Source of the DNA: Bacteroidia bacterium
GTDB taxonomy: Bacteria > Bacteroidota > Bacteroidia > B-17B0 > Aurantibacillaceae
Assembly (NCBI GenBank): GCA_025451115.1
Contig: JANWKZ010000132.1
Coordinates: 1-40,806, forward strand
Direction of reading: 5' to 3'
Length of the DNA: 40,806 bases
Below the pieces are notes generated by a model, which saw nothing but the letters and a program-made list of their open reading frames with translations, was not told the DNA's origin and searched no databases. Shown one piece after another: positions 8,675-17,032 of the stretch (positions are counted from its first letter, which is position 1; each line of letters opens with the position of its first letter). A program made the position numbers and the translations under genes.

Positions 8675-9718
8675 ATGAAACAAATTTACTTAACTATCAG
8701 TGCGATCGCACTTTCAATGATTGGTTTAGCTCAAGGGTCAAGGACCGCTAACCAACCGAATGTTGAGCTGAACCCAGCTAACATGTCACTTACAAAAGTT
8801 ATCAATAACCCAAACCCGGCTCCTCAGGCAGCAGGCGACACTGTTTGGATCTTTGACGGCGCTTTCTCTTACAACTGGGATGGTAACCTTCCTGTGTCTT
8901 ACAGCGTAGCTTTAGAAGACCTTGATGGATTTACACACACCTCAGGGTATGTGACCTATTTTGGTTCTACCGGTCACTACAAATTCTTCTATTACCAGGA
9001 TATTAATGCAACTCAAGTGCATTACGGTCACGCCGATACAGTTTTCTTTGCGGCTTCTACCTCTTGGTTCGCTACTCCGGGTACTTCTAATGACTGGATC
9101 GAATTCGGTCCTATCGCTATTCCTGCCAACGGTGGTACACTTAGCTGGGTACACAACTACGTTGACTTCGGATACCGCGATGGTTATGAAGTACGCGTGA
9201 ACACTACCGGTTTAGCTTCTACTAACTTTACCGGTGCTGCTCTTTTCACCGTAGCTGATAACGATCCTTCAACTGTAGGAGATACTGTAAATACTCCTCA
9301 GCCTGTATGGTACCCACGTTCTACCAGCTTAGCTGCTTACGCTGGTCAGCAGATCTACCTCGCTTTCCGTCACAACGCGAACGACCAAAATATTCTGGAG
9401 TTCACTAACGTTATGATCACTGAGAACGCTGGTACTGGCATCAATAACCAGAACAACGGTTTCTTCATCGGAACCAACATGCCAAACCCTGCTGTTAATT
9501 CTACTTCTATCAACTACACACTTGATAAATCAAGCAACGTTTCTTTCACTGTAACTGATATCACAGGTAAAGTAATGATGAGCGAGAACTTAAGCGATGT
9601 AGCCGCGGGCGCTAACAAAGTTGAAGTGAATACTGCCTCTTTCTCTAACGGCATGTACTTCTATACTTTCTTGATCAACGGTCACAGTGTTACTCAGAAA
9701 TTCGTAGTAGCTCACTAA
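8675..9718 (+). CDS. T9SS-exported protein, choice-of-anchor-J-like domain
   Basis: A 347-residue secreted protein with signal peptide MKQIYLTISAIALSMIGLAQ. The middle (about 50-250) is a beta-rich domain resembling the cleaved-adhesin/choice-of-anchor-J jelly roll (WIEFGPIAIPANGGTLSW, DGYEVRVNTTG, AYAGQQIYLAFRH). A type A T9SS sorting domain follows (about 270-347, MPNPAVNSTSINYTL to KFVVAH). Codon choice is markedly uniform (many GCT, AAC, CGT), unlike its neighbours, which suggests high expression. It stands alone between its own promoter region and a perfect terminator, so it is probably monocistronic. The surface role and ligand are unknown. Confidence 0.85.
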   Translation: MKQIYLTISAIALSMIGLAQGSRTANQPNVELNPANMSLTKVINNPNPAPQAAGDTVWIFDGAFSYNWDGNLPVSYSVALEDLDGFTHTSGYVTYFGSTGHYKFFYYQDINATQVHYGHADTVFFAASTSWFATPGTSNDWIEFGPIAIPANGGTLSWVHNYVDFGYRDGYEVRVNTTGLASTNFTGAALFTVADNDPSTVGDTVNTPQPVWYPRSTSLAAYAGQQIYLAFRHNANDQNILEFTNVMITENAGTGINNQNNGFFIGTNMPNPAVNSTSINYTLDKSSNVSFTVTDITGKVMMSENLSDVAAGANKVEVNTASFSNGMYFYTFLINGHSVTQKFVVAH

Positions 9719-9743
9719 GAATAATTGATCTTCGGATCGGAAG

Positions 9744-9771
9744 ACCCAGACGGTACCGTCTGGGTTTTTTT
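9744..9771 (+). terminator. intrinsic terminator after the T9SS protein gene
   Basis: A 22-bp perfect palindrome (ACCCAGACGGT and its complement) begins 26 nt after the stop and runs into seven T residues. The complementary A-run is absent, so it works on the plus strand only. The ORF-track start ATG at 9772 sits at the very end of this T-run, which argues against that start for the next gene. Confidence 0.9.
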
Positions 9772-9793
9772 ATGCCCACTTGGCAAATGTTTT

Positions 9794-9801
9794 TATCTTT
9801 G
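9794..9801 (+). promoter_or_regulatory. candidate -7 promoter element for the LD-carboxypeptidase gene
   Basis: TATCTTTG matches TAnnTTTG and lies 6 nt before the ATG at 9808. The -33 region is only a T-run left by the upstream terminator. It supports 9808 as the start codon. Confidence 0.5.
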
Positions 9802-9807
9802 AGATAC

Positions 9808-10839
9808 ATGAAAGACAGGCGACAATTTTTAAAAACAGCCGGCACCCTTTTAGCGGGAACTCCTCTTGTGGGAAGGGCCACGTTGTTTGAAGGCGAACCT
9901 GTACCTGAAACAAAGATCATCAAACCCCCCGCATTAAAACCCGGTGATACGGTTGCCATCTCCTCGCCCGCAGGGGCTGTGTGGGACAGCGGGAATGTGG
10001 AGAAATTCACCGGCATCATCGAATCATTGGGGTTTAAAGTAAAGCACGGACAAACGCTCAAGGAGAAAACGGGTTATTTTGCCGGGAACGATGAATTGCG
10101 TGCGAAAGAACTGAATACATTCTTCGCAGACGCTGAAGTGAAAGCTATTTTTTCACAAAAGGGCGGATGGGGCTGCGCGCGTTTACTCGAAAAACTCGAT
10201 TACGAGACGATCCGGAAAAACCCCAAGGTCATTATGGGATTCAGTGATATCACCTCCTTGTTGGTTGCTATTTATAGTAAAACGGGTCTTGTTACATTTC
10301 ATGGTCCGGTGGGAAACAGTGGCTGGAATGATTTCAGCGTAGACTACATCAAACGCGTATTGATGAAAAAAGAAGCCGTTACCTATGCGTATCCCGATAA
10401 GGACGAGGACAAACCTTATTTGCTGAACCCGGGGAAAGCAAAAGGAACTTTGATAGGAGGGAACCTCGCTGTGCTCGCAGGTATAATGGGTTCGAAGTAT
10501 TTACCCGACTGGAAGAATAAGATCCTCTTCCTGGAAGAAGTAGAAGAAGAACCTTATTCGGTAGACAGGATGTTGACCCAATTACGTTTAGCCGGCGTAT
10601 TAAAGAATATCAGCGGCTTTGTTTTTGGCAAATGCGCGAAATGTCTGGCCGAAGAACCATTCAAAGCATTCACACTAAAGGAAGTTCTGGAGCAGCACAT
10701 AAAGCCACTTAAAATTCCCGCTTTCTATGGCGCTATGATAGGCCATATCGAGAACAAATACACCATTCCGGTAGGAGTGAAGGCTGAGATAGATGCCGAT
10801 AAGTTCGAAATAAAATTACTGGAAGCGGCCGTTAGTTAA
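9808..10839 (+). CDS. LD-carboxypeptidase (peptidase family S66) with Tat-like signal
   Basis: A serine peptidase that removes the terminal D-Ala from the tetrapeptide stem during peptidoglycan recycling. The start at 9808 gives MKDRRQFLKTAGTLLAGTPL, a twin-arginine (RRQFLK) signal; the track start at 9772 lies inside a terminator. Motifs are PPALKPGDTVAISSPAG at the N-terminus, the nucleophile Ser in GFSDITSL, a Glu in LFLEEVEEEPYSVDRM, and the His in MIGHIENKYTIPVG. Together these form the Ser-Glu-His triad of LdcA-type enzymes. The Tat-like signal suggests an envelope location, unlike the cytoplasmic E. coli LdcA. The last 8 bases overlap the end of the convergent TPR gene. Confidence 0.92.
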   Translation: MKDRRQFLKTAGTLLAGTPLVGRATLFEGEPVPETKIIKPPALKPGDTVAISSPAGAVWDSGNVEKFTGIIESLGFKVKHGQTLKEKTGYFAGNDELRAKELNTFFADAEVKAIFSQKGGWGCARLLEKLDYETIRKNPKVIMGFSDITSLLVAIYSKTGLVTFHGPVGNSGWNDFSVDYIKRVLMKKEAVTYAYPDKDEDKPYLLNPGKAKGTLIGGNLAVLAGIMGSKYLPDWKNKILFLEEVEEEPYSVDRMLTQLRLAGVLKNISGFVFGKCAKCLAEEPFKAFTLKEVLEQHIKPLKIPAFYGAMIGHIENKYTIPVGVKAEIDADKFEIKLLEAAVS

Positions 10840-12298
10840 ACCGGTCTTTCAAGATCCTTTCAATATATTTCTCATTCGGCATAAGTGATTTCTGAATACG
10901 CTTGGCGTAATGAATACTGTCGGTGATCTCCTTATTCTTTATTTCCAGTTCGGTCTTTTGATGTTCCACTTCAGCTTTTTGCTTTGAAATGATCTCGTTA
11001 GCTTTTTTCTTGTTTCGGTAACTCCGGAAGATAATAAGCGCCATAATAAGCACGCAACCAAAACCGGCCAGGAGCAAATTCCTTATGAGTGCCTGCTTCT
11101 CACTTTCTTCTTTGGCCAAAGCTTCCTTTTTATCAAATTCAAAGTTCATTTCGGCCTCTAATTGTTTTTTGGCATTATCAAGATTAAAAAGACTATCACG
11201 TAGATGTACTGCACTTCGGAAGGCTTCGAGCGAAAGAGCCAACTTCCCCGACTTTTCATAAATATCACTCAGGTTCTCTTTAAAATTGAGCAGGAAGGCG
11301 ATGTTGGAAGTTTGCGCCATAAGCGCAACGGCTTCAACCGTATATTTTTCAGCCTCCTTGTTCTTTCCGGATATAAAATAGATCCAGCCTATATTTCCAA
11401 GGTGCGTGGCCATCCCTTCTTTGTTACCACTCTCTTTGTCCAACTCGATCGCTTTATTATAATTCTCCAAACATTTAGCGGTATCGCCCATGGCGAAGTA
11501 CAGGTTGGCCAGGTTGTCGGTAATAATGGCCAGTTGTGTTTTATCGTTGCCTTTTTTCGCTATAGAAATAGATTCTTCAAACGCTTCTTTTGATTTCCTG
11601 AATTTTTCGTTGGCCGCAACGGTATCGGTTGTCATTAGCAAAGCCGCCTGGTGTTGATAGATGGTGGCAATATTGCCCAGGTGCCTTCCGATGCCGGCAA
11701 CATTGTTGATCGTTCTGTCTTTTGCAAGGGCCTTTTGGCCATATTCAAGGGCTTTGTCAAGCTCATTATTGGCCATATGACTTATACCTATATTCCCCAG
11801 CACCAATGCCTGGCCCTCATCGTCGCCTAACTCCTCGTATAACTTCAACGCCAAAAAATTAATTTCCTGCGCCTTCACATAGTCACTAAGCGATCTGTAG
11901 CAGGAGGCGATATTGACCAGGACCCCCGCCTTATCCTTTTTCAGTTTGAACTTTTCGTAAATGGGGACGGTTTCCAAAAGTTTCTTTACAGCCTTCTGAT
12001 ATTGCCTTTGTGCCAGTAACACATTGCCAATAGCCTGCATGGCGCGCGCTTCCTTTATAGGCAGCTCAAGCTCTTTCGCAAGATCGTAAGCAGCCAATGC
12101 CAAACGCATGGCGGAGTCGGCATGATCGCGCTTTAGCTGTGTCGTTAAATTTATGTAAAGCTCTACTTTATTGGAATCCTCTTTGGCTACGGCAAGTGCC
12201 TTAAGAAGCGAATCTATACGGTTTTGGTTTTGCGCGGGGGCAGCAACCGCGCATAACAGGGTAAAAGAGAGAAAATATTTTAGAAGTGGCTTATGCAA
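10832..12298 (-). CDS. TPR membrane protein ending at the SpoIIE linker (no phosphatase domain), TTG start
   Basis: A 488-residue protein built like the one at 4067: signal peptide (KYFLSFTLLCAVAAPAQ), about nine TPR units (30-370), a coiled coil, a transmembrane helix (about 405-427, NLLLAGFGCVLIMALIIF) and a second coiled coil. It ends ITDSIHYAKRIQKSLMPNEK...KDRFN. KDRF aligns with RDHF, the first residues of the SpoIIE domain in the 6253 protein, so the chain stops exactly at the domain boundary. The only start that keeps the signal peptide is TTG; no ATG is in frame upstream before the preceding gene's stop codon. A perfect 12-bp hairpin ends 2 nt before this TTG. The final 8 bases overlap the convergent carboxypeptidase gene. 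Confidence 0.8.
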   Translation of the reverse strand: MHKPLLKYFLSFTLLCAVAAPAQNQNRIDSLLKALAVAKEDSNKVELYINLTTQLKRDHADSAMRLALAAYDLAKELELPIKEARAMQAIGNVLLAQRQYQKAVKKLLETVPIYEKFKLKKDKAGVLVNIASCYRSLSDYVKAQEINFLALKLYEELGDDEGQALVLGNIGISHMANNELDKALEYGQKALAKDRTINNVAGIGRHLGNIATIYQHQAALLMTTDTVAANEKFRKSKEAFEESISIAKKGNDKTQLAIITDNLANLYFAMGDTAKCLENYNKAIELDKESGNKEGMATHLGNIGWIYFISGKNKEAEKYTVEAVALMAQTSNIAFLLNFKENLSDIYEKSGKLALSLEAFRSAVHLRDSLFNLDNAKKQLEAEMNFEFDKKEALAKEESEKQALIRNLLLAGFGCVLIMALIIFRSYRNKKKANEIISKQKAEVEHQKTELEIKNKEITDSIHYAKRIQKSLMPNEKYIERILKDRFN

Positions 12299-12300
12299 AT

Positions 12301-12332
12301 TATCTTCGTTGGAAAATCTCCCAACGAAGATA
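12301..12332 (-). other. 12-bp perfect hairpin between the beta-helix gene stop and a TTG start codon
   Basis: On the minus strand TATCTTCGTTGG and CCAACGAAGATA pair perfectly around an 8-nt loop. The stem begins directly after the stop codon of the beta-helix gene and ends 2 nt before the TTG start of the TPR gene. There is no U-run after it, so it is a poor intrinsic terminator. It may protect the upstream mRNA or restrain initiation of the TPR gene. Confidence 0.6.
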
Positions 12333-14126
12333 TTATAATTTTACAACTTTCATTACGCTTACCACGTTGCTGTTTTGAAGGATAACGGTGTAAACTCCGG
12401 AGTTCCAGTCACGAATATCTAATTCTACATTTTTAACCCCTCCCGCTACAGTTTTTACCAGCTTGCCGGTGTAATCATAAACGAAGAGTTCTTTCCAGTC
12501 GCCCTCAGTTTCTATTTTCACAAAAGCGCTTGCGGGGTTTGGATAGATACGCGTTCCCTTTACGTCATTCATATTTTCTATGCCCGCACTGAGTTGAGCT
12601 TCACATTCTGTAAAAAGGCCTTGCCCTTGGTGTAACTCTGCAGGAATGGTTCCTGTAGGATATTCCGGGCCCAACGGCGGCCATTGCGCGCTCCCAAAGA
12701 AAAGCGGCGCACCGCTCAGGTAATATGATTGGATCAGGTTGTTGCTTCCCAGGCTTTGATCCCAGGTAACCGTGCTGTTCTCTACATTTCCATGGATCAG
12801 CAAATTGATCCCCGCATCAATTGTAATATCGTTCATCGTAAAAGGGGCCGTATTATCTTTTCGCATGTCATTCCCCACCAGGTTCTGCTCGATGGAATTA
12901 TCCGAAATGCGTATGCCCTCACGCGTAAGTCGGTTCCTGAAAAAAGTATTCCCGAAACCGGCAGGTCCCCAGGTATCGCCGGCATGTATCTCCTGGATCA
13001 CATTGCCTTCAAATAAATTCATGTAACAAAAATGTCCGTGTAACGAAACATCCGTAATACGATTGAAAGGAGAGATGCTTCCATCACCGGTAGCGTTAAT
13101 GGAGTAATTGTAGCCAAACACATTTCCATTGGCACCACGCTGAACAAGCATAGCGTGACGATTCTTGTCAAAGATATTATTCTCAACTAAATTGTCGGTG
13201 CTGTGTGTAGTTATCGCAACACCATAACCATGACCGCCATTACCGAAATCCCAATTATCATGAAAATAGCTATCGCGTACTGTGCAATTGGCGCTCATGG
13301 CTAAATTCACGTGACAGCTTACCGACTTGATGCTGCGAATACATTTTAGCCAGATGTTGGCGCAATACACAAATCCAAAATTCGATTTATCACCGGCCTT
13401 AAGATTCTCAATAGTGAAATTCTCAAAACCAATTTGCTCGGCCATTTGGTATCTTACCACCTGTACGATCATATTCAGATCATACGTATAATGCAACGGA
13501 CGATCAAGCGTGATGGTATTTCCGTTGAGGGCGGTGATCTTCATTATCTGGCCAACTGTACGTGGAGCAACCTGCAAAGCATTAGGTGGATTTTGGGTAG
13601 CCATAAGAACAGTATCGTTTTCCTGTGAAATATCGATCCAGTCGCCAACACCTAAACCGGTAACATCAGTAAGCGTAATAGTCTGCGAGTTTTTTGTGGC
13701 GCCCGAAACAACATCGAACGGACCAAGGTCCTGTCCGCCCCACACCTGGAAATTCCCTGTGTTTGTGGTTTGGGTTGTGAAATGAAAAAGCGTAGTGTTC
13801 GACATATCACCGCGTATGATCACTTTTCCGGCTGATGGAATGTTCACCGGGTTTTTAAAAGTATAGGTACCTGCAGGGAAATAGATCACGGTTCCCGTTC
13901 CTGCTACGTTATTCAATACGTTATTCAATGCAACTGAATTATCTACACTGGTATCGTTCGCTATGGCTCCGCTGCTCAGCATATTCACCTGCGTGGTGAA
14001 ATTCGGAATACTTTGCAGCATGCCCACATTACTCCAATCGATGATACGTGCTTGGGGAATTTGAGCGAAAAGGCCTGTACAAGTTAAGGCCGCGAAAGCG
14101 AAAAAGGAAAGTCTTTTAAAAAGCAT
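12333..14126 (-). CDS. T9SS-exported right-handed beta-helix protein (pectate-lyase-like fold)
   Basis: A 597-residue secreted protein with signal peptide MLFKRLSFFAFAALTCTGLFAQ. An N-terminal pectate-lyase superfamily opening follows (DNSVALNNVLNNVAGTGTVIYFPAGTYTF). Parallel beta-helix coils then cover about 150-480, with repeated N-x-F/I and VENNIFDKNRHAM-type turns. A T9SS type A sorting domain covers about 525-597 (TRIYPNPASAFVKIE to VMKVVKL). Proteins of this fold usually bind or cleave polysaccharides. I cannot identify catalytic residues with confidence, so an enzymatic role is inference. The start at 14126 places the signal peptide at the N-terminus. Confidence 0.85.
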   Translation of the reverse strand: MLFKRLSFFAFAALTCTGLFAQIPQARIIDWSNVGMLQSIPNFTTQVNMLSSGAIANDTSVDNSVALNNVLNNVAGTGTVIYFPAGTYTFKNPVNIPSAGKVIIRGDMSNTTLFHFTTQTTNTGNFQVWGGQDLGPFDVVSGATKNSQTITLTDVTGLGVGDWIDISQENDTVLMATQNPPNALQVAPRTVGQIMKITALNGNTITLDRPLHYTYDLNMIVQVVRYQMAEQIGFENFTIENLKAGDKSNFGFVYCANIWLKCIRSIKSVSCHVNLAMSANCTVRDSYFHDNWDFGNGGHGYGVAITTHSTDNLVENNIFDKNRHAMLVQRGANGNVFGYNYSINATGDGSISPFNRITDVSLHGHFCYMNLFEGNVIQEIHAGDTWGPAGFGNTFFRNRLTREGIRISDNSIEQNLVGNDMRKDNTAPFTMNDITIDAGINLLIHGNVENSTVTWDQSLGSNNLIQSYYLSGAPLFFGSAQWPPLGPEYPTGTIPAELHQGQGLFTECEAQLSAGIENMNDVKGTRIYPNPASAFVKIETEGDWKELFVYDYTGKLVKTVAGGVKNVELDIRDWNSGVYTVILQNSNVVSVMKVVKL

Positions 14127-14227
14127 GATTCAGTGGTTTTTTAGCCCACCGAAAATAGCCTATAAAGACCTCTTAAGAAGAATCAAAATCCGGTTTTTCC
14201 TAATACGCATAACGCGGGTATTTGGGT

Positions 14228-15769
14228 TTACCCCGCCCAGCTGTCGCGGTCTAAACTGCGGTACTGGATAGCTTCGGCAATATGGTTGGGCAGTATATTT
14301 TCGCTATTATCCAGGTCGGCAATGGTACGGCTCACTTTCAGGATTCGGTCGTAGGCCCGGGCCGAGAGGCCGAGTTTTTCCATGGCGTTTTTTAATAAGC
14401 TTTTGCACGATTCGTCGAGCTCGCAATAGGCCTGTAACATCTTGGTGCTCATCTGCGAATTGCTGTAAATGCCTTCATATTGGGCAAAACGCTTTTTCTG
14501 AAGGCCGCGGGCCTTCATCACGCGGTCGCGTATCTCGTTGCTTTTTTCGGCGTGTTGTATTTTGCTCAATTCACCAAAAGGAACGGGCGTTACCTCAATA
14601 TGAATATCGATACGATCTAGCAGTGGTCCCGATATTTTGTTCAGGTATTTTTGTACCACGCCCGGCGCGCAAACGCATTCTTTCTCGGGATGATTGTAAT
14701 ATCCGCAGGGACAAGGATTCATAGAAGCCACCAGCATAAAACTAGCCGGGTACTCTACCGAAAACTTAGCGCGCGAAATAGTTACGTTGCGATCTTCCAT
14801 GGGCTGACGCATCACTTCCAGCACGGTACGTTTGAATTCCGGCAATTCATCCAGGAACAAAACACCATTATGCGCCAATGAGATTTCCCCCGGCTGCGGG
14901 CTCGCGCCCCCGCCTACAAGCGCCACATCAGAAATAGTATGATGCGGATTTCTGAAAGGCCTTTGTGTGATCAAGCCGGTTTGTTTTCCTAATCGCCCCG
15001 CTACACTGTGAATTTTTGTAGTTTCCAAAGCCTCATCCAGGGATAGCGGAGGCAGAATAGAAGGCAGCCTTTTCGAAAGCATGGTCTTACCCGCGCCGGG
15101 TGGGCCAATAAGCAAAACATTATGTCCGCCCGAGGCAGCTATCTCAAACGCGCGTTTAATATTTTCCTGCCCTTTTACATCGCTAAAATCGGGGATCTCC
15201 AGGGTACTTCCGTTATTGAAGATCTCTTCGGCATTGAATTTTAATTTTGGAAGCGCGTTCTCGTCTCCGCTAAAGAAGTTTATTACATCTTTTATGTGGC
15301 CGGCAGCATAAACGTTTACACCATCTACTACAGAAGCCTCAGGAGCATTGAGGGCTGGCACAATAACACCCTTAAAACCCTCTTGTTTGGCCTTTATGGC
15401 AATGGGTAAAACGCCCCTTATAGGCCTTATTTCGCCATCCAGGGATAATTCGCCCATGATCACATAATCTTCCAGGTTTTCAAGCAAAACCTGCCCGGAA
15501 GCGCCCAAAATACCCAGGGCAAGGGGCAGATCGTAAGAAGACCCCTCTTTTTTGATGTCGGCAGGGGCCATATTAATGGTTATTTGCTTTATAGGCACCC
15601 GGTAACCATTGTTTTTAAGGGCGGCATCTATCCGTTGGTGACTCTCTTTTACGGCACTGTCGGGAAGCCCAACAAGGTAAAAATTCACCCCGGGCACCAT
15701 GTCCACTTCTATCGTCACTTTTGTAGCTATAATGCCGTGAACGGCACATCCGTAGGTCTTAACCAGCAT
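14228..15769 (-). CDS. comM: YifB/ComM family Mg-chelatase-like AAA+ ATPase
   Basis: 513 residues, normal length for the family. It has an N-terminal Lon-protease-like domain (MLVKTYGCAVHG...VGLPDSAVKESHQRIDAAL). The AAA+ core has Walker A GPPGAGKTML and Walker B GVLFLDELPEF, then ASMNPCPCGYYNHPEKEC with the family cysteines, and a C-terminal helical domain (LSARAYDRILKVSRTIADL). In Proteobacteria ComM is a branch-migration helicase that helps integrate DNA during natural transformation; here the role is assumed from homology. No competence genes are nearby. It is probably monocistronic, with a weak candidate promoter 40-70 nt upstream. Confidence 0.93.
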   Translation of the reverse strand: MLVKTYGCAVHGIIATKVTIEVDMVPGVNFYLVGLPDSAVKESHQRIDAALKNNGYRVPIKQITINMAPADIKKEGSSYDLPLALGILGASGQVLLENLEDYVIMGELSLDGEIRPIRGVLPIAIKAKQEGFKGVIVPALNAPEASVVDGVNVYAAGHIKDVINFFSGDENALPKLKFNAEEIFNNGSTLEIPDFSDVKGQENIKRAFEIAASGGHNVLLIGPPGAGKTMLSKRLPSILPPLSLDEALETTKIHSVAGRLGKQTGLITQRPFRNPHHTISDVALVGGGASPQPGEISLAHNGVLFLDELPEFKRTVLEVMRQPMEDRNVTISRAKFSVEYPASFMLVASMNPCPCGYYNHPEKECVCAPGVVQKYLNKISGPLLDRIDIHIEVTPVPFGELSKIQHAEKSNEIRDRVMKARGLQKKRFAQYEGIYSNSQMSTKMLQAYCELDESCKSLLKNAMEKLGLSARAYDRILKVSRTIADLDNSENILPNHIAEAIQYRSLDRDSWAG

Positions 15770-15808
15770 GTTTTGAAATATGAAACTTTTTTCTACTTTT
15801 ATACGGAG

Positions 15809-15837
15809 CTAAAGTAGCAAAAAAACCACTTTGGCAA
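15809..15837 (-). promoter_or_regulatory. weak candidate promoter for comM
   Basis: On the minus strand TTG (15835-15837), an 18-nt spacer and TACTTTAG (15809-15816) resemble TTG-N20-TAnnTTTG with one mismatch in the -7 element. It lies 39 nt before the comM ATG. Confidence 0.3.
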
Positions 15838-15869
15838 GGTTTATGTAAACCTGATATAAAATCACGTGT

Positions 15870-16310
15870 ATGAAGAAAATCATTACCCTCTTAAGCCTGT
15901 TTGTTGCCTCGGTTTCATGGTCGCAGGAAATAGTAAAGGTTAGCGAACTCAATTGTTTCAATAAGTGGTCGCAAAAATTTGAAGAGCGCGGCGCCGAAGA
16001 GGTGGCCGACGGATCCTATACCGATGTGATCATCACCTTCCGCCACGGAGCCTCCGCCGAGTGTTTTGAAGGAAAGGCCGTGGTAAAGGATAAAAAAATA
16101 GACGCTTTCTATATCTTACTGGATGATGGCACTTTCGACCAGGTGATCCGTGTTTGGAAGAACGATACCGAAAAGAACGTAACCATTACCAATGGCATCA
16201 GCAAAACACTTATCACCAAAGATAACCAGCTCATTAATATTATCTGGCCCAAAAAGCTGAAAGCTAAAAAAGCCGGTTTCAAAAAAGCAGCCGAACCTGT
16301 TGACGACTAA
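15870..16310 (+). CDS. exported protein of unknown function
   Basis: 146 residues with a clear signal peptide (MKKIITLLSLFVASVSWSQ) and a mature domain of about 100 residues predicted to be beta-rich (TDVIITFRHGASAECFEGKAVVKDKKIDAFYILLDDG). The tail is Lys-rich (PKKLKAKKAGFKKAAEP). I do not recognise the family. Its stop codon shares one base with the lipB start (TAATG), so the two are translationally coupled and in one operon with the two genes that follow. Confidence 0.7.
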   Translation: MKKIITLLSLFVASVSWSQEIVKVSELNCFNKWSQKFEERGAEEVADGSYTDVIITFRHGASAECFEGKAVVKDKKIDAFYILLDDGTFDQVIRVWKNDTEKNVTITNGISKTLITKDNQLINIIWPKKLKAKKAGFKKAAEPVDD

Positions 16311-17023
16311 TGCCCCTGAAAAATAAAAAGGTCTTCTTTGAAGATCTTGGCCTGCGCGATTATAAAGAGGCCTGGGACTACCAGGAAATAATACAGCAAA
16401 AAGTAGTTTCGCAAAAGACCGCAAACCGCGTCTTATCTGAGGTTGAGCAAAAGCCCACCGATAATTATTTATTTTTTGTAGAGCATCCGCACGTGTACAC
16501 GCTGGGCAAGAGCGGCGATGAGAACAACCTGTTGGTCAATGACGCTTTTCTCAAGAATATAAATGCTACTTACTACAAGATCAACCGTGGGGGCGATATT
16601 ACCTATCACGGCCCCGGACAATTGGTAGTGTACCCAATACTCGACCTCGAGAATTTTTATACCGATATACATAAATACCTCCGCATGCTGGAGGAAGCGG
16701 TGATCTTAACACTTGCGGAATACGGGATCACGGCCGGCCGCAGCGATAGAGAAACGGGCGTGTGGCTCGATGCATCAAATACAGCGAAGGCCCGCAAGAT
16801 CTGTGCTATTGGCGTGCATTGCAGCCGGTGGGTTACCAAGCACGGTATCGGGTTCAACGTTAATACCGACCTCAGTTATTTTCAGCACATAGTTCCTTGC
16901 GGCATCACGGATAAGGCGGTTACTTCCATGCAAAAAGAGCTTGGCAGAGAGGTAAATATGCAAGAACTGAAACTGCGTTTTAAAAAGCATTTTGCAAGCC
17001 TTTTTGCGTGCGAAATTGTGTAA
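16310..17023 (+). CDS. lipB: octanoyltransferase LipB
   Basis: Transfers octanoyl from acyl-carrier protein to the lipoyl domains of 2-oxoacid dehydrogenases and GcvH, the first step of lipoate synthesis, in the cytoplasm. It has 237 residues and the family motifs: EHPHVYTLGKSG, RGGDITYHGPGQLVVYP, the catalytic Lys in ARKICAIGVHCSRWVTKHG, GFNVNTDLSYF, and the acyl-accepting Cys in HIVPCGI. The start is the ATG overlapping the previous stop. A loop at residues 38-50 (KTANRVLSEVEQK) looks slightly longer than usual. The next gene follows after 9 nt. Confidence 0.95.
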   Translation: MPLKNKKVFFEDLGLRDYKEAWDYQEIIQQKVVSQKTANRVLSEVEQKPTDNYLFFVEHPHVYTLGKSGDENNLLVNDAFLKNINATYYKINRGGDITYHGPGQLVVYPILDLENFYTDIHKYLRMLEEAVILTLAEYGITAGRSDRETGVWLDASNTAKARKICAIGVHCSRWVTKHGIGFNVNTDLSYFQHIVPCGITDKAVTSMQKELGREVNMQELKLRFKKHFASLFACEIV

Positions 17024-17028
17024 ATTTG
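17021..17028 (+). promoter_or_regulatory. possible internal -7 promoter element
   Basis: TAAATTTG matches TAnnTTTG, overlaps the lipB stop codon, and lies 4 nt before the next ATG. No TTG is found at the right distance, so this may be chance. Confidence 0.25.
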
Positions 17029-17032
17029 TTTA

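Noticed and set aside
9772-9807. ORF-track start for the LD-carboxypeptidase
   Set aside because: The ATG lies at the end of the preceding terminator T-run and upstream of the likely transcription start; 9808 begins a proper twin-arginine signal.
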